Assembly (NCBI GenBank): GCA_029934175.1
Contig: JAOZMT010000079.1
Span: 1-8,341, forward strand
Source of the DNA: Victivallales bacterium
GTDB taxonomy: Bacteria > Verrucomicrobiota > Lentisphaeria > Victivallales > JAUVCU01
Direction of reading: 5' to 3'
Length of the DNA stretch: 8,341 bases
Of this stretch, positions 1-6,943 are shown piece after piece; position 1 is the stretch's first letter; the number at the start of each line of letters is the position of its first letter. Under the pieces are notes generated by a model. It had not been told where the DNA came from. It was given only the letters and a program-made list of their open reading frames with translations, and made no database searches. Made by a program: the position numbers and the translations under genes.

Positions 1-15
1 GCCTGACGATACTTT

Positions 16-32
16 GCAGGCAAGATGCCTGC
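16..32. repeat. GC-rich short palindrome (REP-like) in the left intergenic region
   Basis: A perfect 7-bp inverted repeat, GCAGGCA and TGCCTGC, with a 3-nt AGA loop, lies about 70 bp beyond the stop codon of the DUF58 gene. It is clearly richer in G+C than its surroundings. No run of T follows it on the minus strand, so it is not a convincing intrinsic terminator for the operon. Similar GCAGGC-type palindromes occur as dispersed intergenic repeats in several bacterial phyla; that is from memory and not checked here. The rest of bases 1-100 holds no gene I can support, apart from a second weak hairpin (TTGC, TTC, GCAA) near 42-52. Confidence 0.5.
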
Positions 33-100
33 GTTACTTTTTGCTTCGCAAGTTTGATTGCTTGTTTGCTCTAAAAAAGGAGAAGGGTTGGAATTAAGTA

Positions 101-1006
101 TTATTTTCTATTACTAGCTTTACAATTTAAATATTTTGATAAAACTTGTGTTAAATCTTGATCTGTTTTACACAATAAATAATCAATTCCAATATCAAGA
201 CATGAGTTTTTGAAGTTTTCAATATAGGTTGATATTGACTTCTTGTAATCTTCTCTAATAGATTTTGGTGCTGTAAGAATTTGCTGATTGGTTTCACTAT
301 CAATAAACCTTTTTGTGCTTTTAAAAGGTAATTCTAATTCATCATTATCTAATACTTGAATTGCAATGCAATCATGTGCAGGAAATCCTAATTTTTTGAA
401 TAATTCAGGAAAATTTGTTGATTTATCAATAAAATCAGAAATAATAATGATGACTCCTTTTCGACGAATGGAATTAACTAAATAGTGTAAATATTTTTCG
501 TGACAAGCTTTACCTGTAGGTTTAATTGAAGAAATAGATGTTAGCAATCTATTGATATGACTACCTCTATTCCCAGGAGGAATGAATACTTGATTTTGGT
601 CATTATATGATAGTAAAGATGTATTATCTCCTTGCATATTTGCGATATATGCAAGTGATGCAGCAATCATCGCAGAATATTTAAATTTAGAATAATTTGT
701 TTTGGTGCCTTGATATGCTAATGATGCACTCGAATCTAAAATTATATTGCAATTGAAGTTTGTTTCTTCATAAAAAACTTTAGAATAATATTTATCTGTT
801 TTTGCAAAAACTTTCCAATCAATATACTTGAGTTCATCACCAGGAGTATAGTTTCTGAATTGAAAAAATTCACTTCCAAAGCCATGATTTACACTTTTAT
901 GCAAGCCAGAAAGAAAGCTATCAACTGCGATTCGTGCAATTAAATTGTAATTGCTTAATTTTGCTAAAGATTCTAAAGATAAAAAATCTGTTTTATTTGA
1001 CTTCAC
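101..1006 (-). CDS. DUF58 family protein (vWA-like), partner of MoxR ATPase
   Basis: This is a soluble 301-aa DUF58 protein, last gene of the operon. The DUF58 core is clear at residues 53-78: YTPGDE, then IDWK, then a lysine and aromatic-rich stretch. A metal-site-like DxSxS motif follows (D91, S93, S95), as in von Willebrand A domains, with a further Asp at 191 in ISDF. No signal peptide or membrane segment is visible, so it is probably cytoplasmic. DUF58 proteins are typically encoded beside MoxR AAA+ ATPases and are thought to act with them in assembling or activating target complexes; the target here is unknown. The start is GTG at 1004-1006, overlapping the MoxR stop by 4 nt (GTGA). No good Shine-Dalgarno precedes it and no alternative Met lies nearby, so translation is probably coupled to MoxR. 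Family call firm, function inferred. Confidence 0.9.
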   Translation of the reverse strand: MKSNKTDFLSLESLAKLSNYNLIARIAVDSFLSGLHKSVNHGFGSEFFQFRNYTPGDELKYIDWKVFAKTDKYYSKVFYEETNFNCNIILDSSASLAYQGTKTNYSKFKYSAMIAASLAYIANMQGDNTSLLSYNDQNQVFIPPGNRGSHINRLLTSISSIKPTGKACHEKYLHYLVNSIRRKGVIIIISDFIDKSTNFPELFKKLGFPAHDCIAIQVLDNDELELPFKSTKRFIDSETNQQILTAPKSIREDYKKSISTYIENFKNSCLDIGIDYLLCKTDQDLTQVLSKYLNCKASNRK

Positions 1007-1986
1007 GGTTCAAGTTTATCTATTATTTTATTTATAATATTCTCTACAGTAACGCCATCAGCATCAGCATGAAAATTTGTAATAACACGATGTCTTAAAA
1101 CTGGCAATGCAAGAGCTTTTATATCCTCGATAGATACATTATATCTTCCTTTAAGCAATGCTCTAGCTTTTCCAGTCATAATTAAAGCTTGTGATGCTCG
1201 TGAGCCAGCACCCCATTTTATTTGTCGTTTTACATAATCTGGAGCATCTGGATTTTCAGGGCGAGTTGCTCTTGACAATTCAACCGCATAATTTACAACA
1301 TTACTTGAAACTGGAATATCACGAACAAGTTTTTGCAACTCAATAATATCGTTTGCATGAAAAAGAGTTTTAGGTTTATGTGTTATATTAGAGGTTGTAG
1401 CATTAATCATTTCACATTCCTGTTCTTTAGGTAAATAATCTAACCAAATATTCAATAAAAATCTATCTAATTGAGCTTCTGGCAAAGGATAAGTTCCTTC
1501 TAGCTCGATAGGGTTTTGTGTAGCTAAAACAAAAAATGGTTTAGCTACTTCGTGTGTTTCTCCATTAATAGTAACATGACCTTCGCCCATAGCTTCTAAT
1601 AAAGCAGATTGTGTTTTTGGGGGAGTTCTATTTATTTCATCAGCTAAAATAATATTTGAGAAGATAGGACCTTTGATAAATCTAAAAGTCCGTTTTCCAG
1701 AAGATTGATTTTCTTCAATAACCTCTGTTCCAAAAATATCAGCAGGCATTAAGTCAGGCGTGAATTGAATTCTATTAAAATCAAGCTCAAAAACTTCAGC
1801 AATAGTTTTAATTAGTAGCGTTTTACCTAAACCTGGGACACCTGCAAGTAAAGCATGTCCACCAGCTAAAATTGATATTATAATTTGTTCTATAACATCA
1901 TCTTGTCCAATAATCACTTTATGGACTTCATTAAAAATATCTTTATTAATATTTTGCGTTTTTTCAATAATTTCTTTTTCTGTCAT
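1003..1986 (-). CDS. MoxR family AAA+ ATPase
   Basis: This 327-aa protein shows every MoxR-type AAA+ element in order. Walker A is GVPGLGKT at 49-56, Walker B is ILADE with D116 and E117, and sensor 1 is in ATQNP (N158). The arginine-finger segment is EAQLDRF (R175), and sensor 2 is in GAGSRA (R263), followed by LRHR at 297-300. Length matches the family. MoxR ATPases are chaperone-like machines that remodel or load cofactors into partner complexes, usually with vWA or DUF58 proteins; the DUF58 gene follows directly with a 4-nt overlap. ATG start at 1984-1986 is preceded by AAGGA about 7 nt upstream, and that Shine-Dalgarno abuts the TAA stop of the preceding nuclease-fold gene. The substrate cannot be told from sequence. 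Confidence 0.95.
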   Translation of the reverse strand: MTEKEIIEKTQNINKDIFNEVHKVIIGQDDVIEQIIISILAGGHALLAGVPGLGKTLLIKTIAEVFELDFNRIQFTPDLMPADIFGTEVIEENQSSGKRTFRFIKGPIFSNIILADEINRTPPKTQSALLEAMGEGHVTINGETHEVAKPFFVLATQNPIELEGTYPLPEAQLDRFLLNIWLDYLPKEQECEMINATTSNITHKPKTLFHANDIIELQKLVRDIPVSSNVVNYAVELSRATRPENPDAPDYVKRQIKWGAGSRASQALIMTGKARALLKGRYNVSIEDIKALALPVLRHRVITNFHADADGVTVENIINKIIDKLEP

Positions 1987-1995
1987 TTTTTTTCC

Positions 1996-2625
1996 TTAAT
2001 TTTCTAAAACTTCATCTAAATTTTTTCGACATTCACAAAAAACCCAATTTAATGTATTAAACAGTTCTTGAATTTGAAGAGGTGCAGAATAAGAATTTGT
2101 ATGGATTTGTAAAATATTATTTTTTAATACTCCAAACTCCCACGATACACCATTTGAAACCATACCATAGACAGGTATTTGTTTATCTTGTTCTTTATTT
2201 ACTTGTTGTGCCGCATATATTTCAGCAACAACTTGTCCCCAGCCTTTTATAAAATTATCTTTTTTAGCTTCAACTAAGCATAAAACAGGGAGCTCCACAT
2301 AACTAGGGTCAAATTTACTTTTTATACCTACCATATAATCAGGAATGCCTTGTAATTTTTTATTTTTTTTGTATTCAAAATAAATATGAGAAAAAGCGTT
2401 AAGGTTATTTTCTCTTGCACAAACTCGTATAATCGGAGAAATCAAATTTTCACATATAGCCATTTCATTTGCCGTGCTATTTCTATCTTTAAAATTCAAT
2501 AATAATTCATTTAAATAATAGTCATTCACAACAAATTCTTTTTCTTTTATAAAATTTGTTTCATAAACTTCAATATTAAATTCTTCTGCAACTTGCTTTA
2601 ACGATTTAAAATCTGTATATGCCAT
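1996..2625 (-). CDS. PD-(D/E)XK nuclease-fold protein, paralogue 1
   Basis: This 209-aa protein has no name I recognise with certainty. Its pattern fits the PD-(D/E)XK superfamily as in HsdR N-terminal-like domains: a helix Glu in ICEN (E59), then PD in GIPDY (P95, D96), then EAK (E119, K121), then Gln in GWGQ (Q131), followed by AAQ and a YGMVSNG strand. These are the expected catalytic positions, so a metal-dependent nuclease is possible, but non-catalytic members of this fold exist. It is about half identical in protein sequence to its upstream neighbour. The first 10 residues (MAYTDFKSLK) are the same and the last 14 differ only at the final residue. It is preceded by a GGAG Shine-Dalgarno about 6 nt from ATG and lies 9 nt before moxR. 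No membrane segments are seen. Target and role are unknown. Confidence 0.8.
   Translation of the reverse strand: MAYTDFKSLKQVAEEFNIEVYETNFIKEKEFVVNDYYLNELLLNFKDRNSTANEMAICENLISPIIRVCARENNLNAFSHIYFEYKKNKKLQGIPDYMVGIKSKFDPSYVELPVLCLVEAKKDNFIKGWGQVVAEIYAAQQVNKEQDKQIPVYGMVSNGVSWEFGVLKNNILQIHTNSYSAPLQIQELFNTLNWVFCECRKNLDEVLEN
2002..2042 (-). repeat. 41-bp direct repeat, copy A (3' end of paralogue 1)
   Basis: These 41 bp are identical to 2641-2681, offset by 639 bp. They encode the shared C-terminal segment around CECRKNLDEVLE. After one mismatch a further 8 bp match (CCAATTTA on the plus strand), and beyond that the two genes diverge quickly. Confidence 0.9.
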
Positions 2626-2639
2626 TTTTTCTCCTTAAT
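2596..2639 (-). repeat. 44-bp direct repeat, copy A (RBS and 5' end of paralogue 1)
   Basis: These 44 bp are identical to 3226-3269, offset by 630 bp. They include the first codons (MAYTDFKSLK), the ATG, the spacer, the GGAG Shine-Dalgarno and the TAA stop codon of the preceding gene. A copy of the non-coding junction as well as the coding part implies the unit was duplicated or converted as DNA, not only conserved as protein. Confidence 0.9.
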
Positions 2640-3255
2640 GTTCTAAAACTTCATCTAAATTTTTTCGACATTCACAAAAAATCCAATTTAAAACATTAAA
2701 TAATTTTTGAAGATTAGAAAATGAATAAATTTTACTATCTATTTGCAATAAATTATCTTCAAGTATTCCAAATTTCCAAGTCTCTCCATTAGAAACTAAA
2801 CCATAAATAGGAACTTCAACAGCATCTTCTTTATTTGCTATTTGTGCAACATACATTTCAGCAGCAACTTGCCCCCAGCCCGCATGAAAGTCATCTTTTT
2901 TAGCTTCTCCTAAACATAAAATAGGATTTTTAATAGAAATCGCATCATCGTCAATTATACCCACTAAATAATCAGGAACCCCTTTTAAAGACTCACTACC
3001 TTTTAAATCAAATTGAATATGTGACCATACAATTAAATTGTTTTTTCTAGCAACTTCTTTTATAACTGGAGCTATTAAATTTTCACATATTCCAGCTTCA
3101 GTCATAATCATAATTTCTTTTAAATTAGCTTCTAGTTGCTCTTTAAAATAATCATTTAATTGAAATTTTTTTTCATTTAAAAAATCACTTGTTTTTATAT
3201 TAACCCCTAAGTCATTTTTTACTTTCTTTAACGATTTAAAATCTGTATATGCCAT
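2635..3255 (-). CDS. PD-(D/E)XK nuclease-fold protein, paralogue 2
   Basis: This 206-aa protein is the first-transcribed member of the tandem pair and carries the same signature: ICEN with E58, GVPDY with P94 and D95, GEAKK with E117 and K119, and GWGQ with Q129, then a YGLVSNG strand. All presumed catalytic residues are retained, so neither copy looks like a decaying pseudogene. It differs from paralogue 1 mostly in residues 11-55 and in the loop after the PD motif (about 101-110). The ATG at 3253-3255 has a GGAG Shine-Dalgarno in a junction identical to that of paralogue 1. It follows the kinase-REC gene by 15 nt and precedes paralogue 1 by 9 nt, so it is almost certainly cotranscribed. I recognise the fold, not the function; an HsdR-N-like domain without its helicase is the closest description. 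Confidence 0.8.
   Translation of the reverse strand: MAYTDFKSLKKVKNDLGVNIKTSDFLNEKKFQLNDYFKEQLEANLKEIMIMTEAGICENLIAPVIKEVARKNNLIVWSHIQFDLKGSESLKGVPDYLVGIIDDDAISIKNPILCLGEAKKDDFHAGWGQVAAEMYVAQIANKEDAVEVPIYGLVSNGETWKFGILEDNLLQIDSKIYSFSNLQKLFNVLNWIFCECRKNLDEVLEH
2641..2681 (-). repeat. 41-bp direct repeat, copy B (3' end of paralogue 2)
   Basis: Second copy of the 41-bp block at 2002-2042, at the equivalent place in paralogue 2. The base just before the block (2640) differs between copies, which gives His in place of Asn as the final residue. Confidence 0.9.
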
Positions 3256-3269
3256 TTTTTCTCCTTAAT
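3226..3269 (-). repeat. 44-bp direct repeat, copy B (RBS and 5' end of paralogue 2)
   Basis: Second copy of the block at 2596-2639. A TAA triplet at 3265-3267 sits where the preceding paralogue's stop lies in copy A, although here the upstream gene (kinase-REC) already stops at 3271-3273. It reads as a relic of the duplicated gene-gene junction. Confidence 0.85.
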
Positions 3270-3270
3270 T

Positions 3271-4101
3271 TTATTTAGGAACAACATTAAGACTATTCAT
3301 TAGTCGTTCTATAGCTTGCTTATTTACAGGCTTAGTTAAATATCCATCACTTTTCCCTTTAATAGCATCTAATAAATTTTGGTCATCATTTAACGCAGAT
3401 GTCATTATGATAGTTGTCGCAGGGATATTATTCCTTTTTTCTAAAGCTCTTATTTTTTTAAGAGCATCATGACCATTCATAACTGGCATCATAATATCAA
3501 TACATATTAAATCATAATGCGAGTCATTTTCAATTGCAGATTGAACAATTTCAACTCCTTTTTCGCCATTTTCAGCTGTCTCACATTCACCATATTTAGA
3601 CATCATCTTTTTCATCATTATTTTTGTTGCAATATCATCCTCTACAACAAGTATTTTAATTTCTGATTGTCCAATTTCACTATGTGGTTTTTGAATAAAA
3701 GATTTACTTATTGTAATCTTATTTCCTATTTTATTGAAAGAAGGGGTAAATTCATAAGCCTTCATCAATAAAAAACCACGCCCATTATCTTCTGTCACAT
3801 CTTGCTCTTCAACTGCAAGTAAAGACTTCCAATCAAACCCCTCGCCTTCGTCCTCAACTTCTATTTGTAATATATCATTATATAAAATTAATTTATATTT
3901 AACTTTTAAATTAAAATTTTCTTTATTTCCATGTTTAACTGCATTTACTAAAACTTCAAAAAGGATTAATTTAAAAGAAAACATATCAATTTCAATGCAA
4001 TTTTCTTCTATAAATTGACTTGATTTATTTACAATATTGTCAATCTTTGATAAATCTGAATTGAACTCTAACTCTAAAATTTTGTTATTTTTATTCATCA
4101 T
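3271..4101 (-). CDS. RsbW-like serine kinase/anti-sigma ATPase domain fused to REC
   Basis: This 276-aa protein has two domains. Residues about 8-135 form a GHKL ATPase of the HATPase_c_2/RsbW type. The N box is ILFEVLVNAVKHGN (E49, N53, H57), the G1 motif is DEGEGF at 84-89 and the G2 motif is NGRGF at 106-110. No DHp histidine-phosphotransfer helix precedes it, so this is not an ordinary histidine kinase. Residues about 147-276 form a receiver domain: acidic pocket D155/D156, phospho-acceptor D202 in CIDIMMP, T234/S235 switch, and K257-P258. RsbW-type domains phosphorylate STAS proteins or bind sigma factors. The gene overlaps the upstream phosphatase gene by 4 nt. AGGAG at 4109-4113 supports the first ATG (4099-4101); a second ATG directly follows. 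The fused receiver suggests two-component control of a partner switch (inference). Confidence 0.9.
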   Translation of the reverse strand: MMNKNNKILELEFNSDLSKIDNIVNKSSQFIEENCIEIDMFSFKLILFEVLVNAVKHGNKENFNLKVKYKLILYNDILQIEVEDEGEGFDWKSLLAVEEQDVTEDNGRGFLLMKAYEFTPSFNKIGNKITISKSFIQKPHSEIGQSEIKILVVEDDIATKIMMKKMMSKYGECETAENGEKGVEIVQSAIENDSHYDLICIDIMMPVMNGHDALKKIRALEKRNNIPATTIIMTSALNDDQNLLDAIKGKSDGYLTKPVNKQAIERLMNSLNVVPK

Positions 4102-5228
4102 ACTTCAACTCCTAAAACAACAACATCATCATCTGCAATACTACCATCAATAAATGCTTCTTTGTTTATTTTATCAACACTTTCAGAAATTGAAAGTTCA
4201 TTAATATTTGCATTACACATCATCTCTAGTAATTTATCTAAATTAGCCGACCATACTTCTGAAGAATCTCCTCGTTCAATTAATCCATCTGTATATAAAT
4301 AAAATCTATCACCTTTATTAATTTCAATCGTATGTGGAGTATATGTAATCCCATCAAAAGCACCTAGTATATCTCCATCATATTCTAGTAATTTAGGTTT
4401 TCCGTCTTTAGGTAAAAATATAACTGGAGGATGTCCCATATTCACGATAGTTGCCTTAAGAGATTTTCTGTTAATTGTGATATAACAAGCAGTTAAATAT
4501 TTGCCTAAAGGCAGAACATTAAGTAAAACATTATTGACCATTTCCATGCTTTCATCTGGAGAATAAATAGCAACACAGTTTTGTTGAATTAAAGCTTTTA
4601 CAGATGCAGTTATAAAACTCGTTCCTAAATCATGACCTGACACATCAGCAATGAAATATCCATAGGTATTGTCTGAAATATCTAAAATATCATAAAAATC
4701 ACCGCCAGCAGCGTGTAAAGAAGAATAATAAGCTGCGAACTGTGCATTAGGCATATCATCTGGTTGAACCAATAGTGACTGTTGTGCAACTTCTATTTGT
4801 TTAAGTTTTGCTGCTTGTGATTCTATTAAAGCTTTTGTGGCAATGCTTAATTTTATATGCAATCCAACCCTAGCATGAATTTCTGCTGGATGAAAAGGTT
4901 TAGGAATGAAATCAACAGCTCCTAATTTAAAACCTTTTATTTTAGATTCAATGTCGGTCATTGCAGTTAAGAATATAACAGGAATAAGTTTTGTCTGAGG
5001 GGCTTTTTTTAATTTTTGAATAGCTTCAAAACCATCTTCACCTGGCATCATAATATCTAATAAAATAATATCAGGTTGTTTTTCTAATGCAATTTGTCGC
5101 CCTTCAGGACCACTTTTTGCAGTTAGCACATCGTAATCTAAATTCAAAAGAGCTTTCTTTAAAATTAAAATATTAGTTAGCGTATCATCAACAATTAGAA
5201 CCGTCCATCTTTTTTGAGTTTTATCCAT
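4098..5228 (-). CDS. Response regulator with PP2C-type serine phosphatase output (RsbU/SpoIIE-like)
   Basis: The 376-aa protein starts with a REC domain (about 8-125): D14/D15 pocket, phospho-acceptor D58 in LLDIMMP, T88, and K110-P111. A helical linker rich in Ala, Gln and Lys (about 126-155) follows, likely a coiled signalling helix. The PP2C domain occupies about 160-376 and keeps metal-binding motifs: GGDFYD (D177), ADVSGHD (D195), NMGHPP (264-268), YTDGLIE (D314) and the terminal DDD at 367-369. Such phosphatases dephosphorylate STAS anti-anti-sigma proteins in partner-switching cascades, opposing RsbW-type kinases; exactly such a kinase is the next gene, overlapping by 4 nt. The GAGGTG Shine-Dalgarno at 5233-5238 supports the ATG start. 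Its own start overlaps the HEAT-REC stop by 8 nt. The domain call is firm; the physiological substrate is not visible. Confidence 0.95.
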   Translation of the reverse strand: MDKTQKRWTVLIVDDTLTNILILKKALLNLDYDVLTAKSGPEGRQIALEKQPDIILLDIMMPGEDGFEAIQKLKKAPQTKLIPVIFLTAMTDIESKIKGFKLGAVDFIPKPFHPAEIHARVGLHIKLSIATKALIESQAAKLKQIEVAQQSLLVQPDDMPNAQFAAYYSSLHAAGGDFYDILDISDNTYGYFIADVSGHDLGTSFITASVKALIQQNCVAIYSPDESMEMVNNVLLNVLPLGKYLTACYITINRKSLKATIVNMGHPPVIFLPKDGKPKLLEYDGDILGAFDGITYTPHTIEINKGDRFYLYTDGLIERGDSSEVWSANLDKLLEMMCNANINELSISESVDKINKEAFIDGSIADDDVVVLGVEV

Positions 5229-6855
5229 TTTGCACCTCGTTTATGCTTGCTTGCAATGACTCTTCTGTAAATGGTTTGTGAATTACGATATTTACACCTG
5301 CATCAATCGCATCTTTTGTATCATTTACTTCATTTTGTGTTGTTACCATTATAATAGGTAATTCTTCTTTAGAATATTTTTCTCTAAGTTTTTTAACAAC
5401 ATCTATTCCTGTAAACTTCGGCATATTTAAATCTGTAAAAACAATGTCTGGTTTTGTTTCAAGTATTGCATTAATCGCATCTTCTGGGAATTCATATAAT
5501 TCAGATTCACATTCCATACGATGTAATATACTCCGATAAATACCTAGGATCATCCTAGAATCATCAATTGCACAGACTTTCATTTTAGTTGATGTCTCTG
5601 ACTTTTTATTTGATAAAATTTCATCGGCTAATTTATTATTAGCATTTTTTCTGAAAAGATTTATATAAAAATTCAACAAACTTTCAGGAATATCATTAGT
5701 AATATAATTTATAGCTAAATCACTAAACATATCATTATCAAGTTGATCTAAAACAATTTTATCCGCTTCTGAATCTATAATAGTTTTTATTAACCGTTTT
5801 TGATCATTTTCATTAGGCGTTGCAAGCAAATTTGATATACCAGCTGAGAGCATAGGAGAATAGTTTGTATTTATAGCTTTTGCAGCAGCAGTGCAGACAT
5901 TATCTATAGGGTCACTTAACCCAGCTGCTAGCGTATAACTTGTTTTCCCCATAGGTAATAAGCCCAATGTCTCATAAGCAGCAAAACGGACATTATCATT
6001 TTTCGGTTCATTAAATAATAATTTTCTTATTGGAGCAACAGCACTTTCATCACCAATGTCTCCTAAAACATTTAAAGTATGAATTAATAAATCTGGGTCA
6101 TCAAGTAATAAGTTTTCAATAAGTATAGGTATTGCCTTGCTCCCAATTTTCACTAATTTACTTTTACCATAAGTTCGAATATATGCGTTATGTGCAACAA
6201 GTGTTTCATTTAATTTCCCTAATGCAACATTATCTTGAATCTCTGCAAATGCGTCAATTATCAATAAGTCTATTTGTTTATCAGTTCCCATTCTGTCTGC
6301 AAGTCTTTGAATAGCAGGTCCTGTCCCAATCTTTTTTAAAGCAATAATTGCCTTTGCTATATTTCTTTTATTTGCAGTATACAAGTATTCAGAAATTGCA
6401 TTAACGCCTTCTGATGAAGCTATATCTCCCAAAACTTCTAAAATAACTAATACCAAAGACTCTTCTTCTGCCGTATTTAAAATAGTTAGTAAGTCTGAAA
6501 CCACATAATCACATCGCAATTCTCCTGCTAATTTGATTAAAAATATCCGTGACTCAATAAGTCCTTCATCCATCAAAAAATCAGATAAACTTTCAGGGCT
6601 ATTAAGGAAAATCGACATTAATACTTGCTTTAAAGCTGGGACTTTTTCAAGAACCTCAATATCATTTTGTATTAATTTTTTTAACATAGCAATCGAAAAT
6701 TGTTCTTCTGCTCGTGAAAGTTCAAAAATCAATCTTCGCTGTGCTTTTTCATCAACTTGATCAATATGCGTTAGGAGAACTTCTGTTTTTACAACATCAA
6801 GTTCCTTCATACAATGTAAAACTTCATTTATATAATCTTCACTATTAACTGACAT
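5221..6855 (-). CDS. HEAT-repeat protein with C-terminal receiver domain
   Basis: This 544-aa protein is the first gene of the operon. Residues about 1-420 are an all-helical repeat region. HEAT-like helix pairs are clearest near 101-190 (VLEVLGDI-type and IIALKKIG-type units) and 228-315 (SKLVKIG, LNVLGDIGD, AAYETLGLLP). A Lys/Ser-rich linker (about 411-424) leads to a complete REC domain: D431/D432, phospho-acceptor D475 in FTDLNMP, T505/T506, and K527-P528. There is no DNA-binding or enzymatic output. The HEAT part is presumably a protein-docking scaffold whose availability is switched by receiver phosphorylation (inference). The ATG is preceded by GGAG at 6863-6866, 7 nt away. It overlaps the REC-PP2C gene by 8 nt, which argues for a shared pathway. 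No signal peptide is seen, so it should be cytoplasmic. Confidence 0.9.
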   Translation of the reverse strand: MSVNSEDYINEVLHCMKELDVVKTEVLLTHIDQVDEKAQRRLIFELSRAEEQFSIAMLKKLIQNDIEVLEKVPALKQVLMSIFLNSPESLSDFLMDEGLIESRIFLIKLAGELRCDYVVSDLLTILNTAEEESLVLVILEVLGDIASSEGVNAISEYLYTANKRNIAKAIIALKKIGTGPAIQRLADRMGTDKQIDLLIIDAFAEIQDNVALGKLNETLVAHNAYIRTYGKSKLVKIGSKAIPILIENLLLDDPDLLIHTLNVLGDIGDESAVAPIRKLLFNEPKNDNVRFAAYETLGLLPMGKTSYTLAAGLSDPIDNVCTAAAKAINTNYSPMLSAGISNLLATPNENDQKRLIKTIIDSEADKIVLDQLDNDMFSDLAINYITNDIPESLLNFYINLFRKNANNKLADEILSNKKSETSTKMKVCAIDDSRMILGIYRSILHRMECESELYEFPEDAINAILETKPDIVFTDLNMPKFTGIDVVKKLREKYSKEELPIIMVTTQNEVNDTKDAIDAGVNIVIHKPFTEESLQASINEVQNG

Positions 6856-6899
6856 TTTAATTCTCCATCTTTTTGCTATATAATATTATTTTTTAATTA

Positions 6900-6927
6900 A
6901 CTATAGTATAAAAATAATAAAAATCAA
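6900..6927 (-). promoter_or_regulatory. Candidate sigma-70-type promoter for the seven-gene minus-strand operon
   Basis: On the minus strand, TTGATT (6927-6922) and TATAGT (6905-6900) are separated by 16 nt, about 45 nt before the HEAT-REC start codon. The region is very AT-rich, so chance matches are common. It is the best-spaced pair I found upstream of the operon. Confidence 0.4.
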
Positions 6928-6943
6928 GTAATTTTAAGAAAAT

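Noticed and set aside
16..32. Intrinsic terminator of the minus-strand operon
   Set aside because: On the minus strand the stem is followed by AAAGTATC rather than a T-run.
2..97. An open plus-strand frame of 31 codons ending in TAA at 95-97, possibly the tail of a gene entering from the left
   Set aside because: It reads through the palindrome and gives a composition unlike a real protein end (PDDTLQARCLRYF and similar); no motif or family is recognisable and it is too short to support.
3271..4101. Hybrid histidine kinase interpretation of the ATPase-REC protein
   Set aside because: Only about 40 residues precede the N box and there is no DHp helix with a phospho-acceptor His, so an RsbW-type kinase is the better reading.
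6132..6314. Plus-strand open frame of 60 codons
   Set aside because: It lies wholly antisense inside the HEAT-REC gene, whose protein is clearly real, and shows no RBS or recognisable motif.
6533..6760. Plus-strand open frame of 75 codons
   Set aside because: Antisense shadow of the N-terminal part of the HEAT-REC gene; low-complexity Ser/Ile-rich translation and no family signal.
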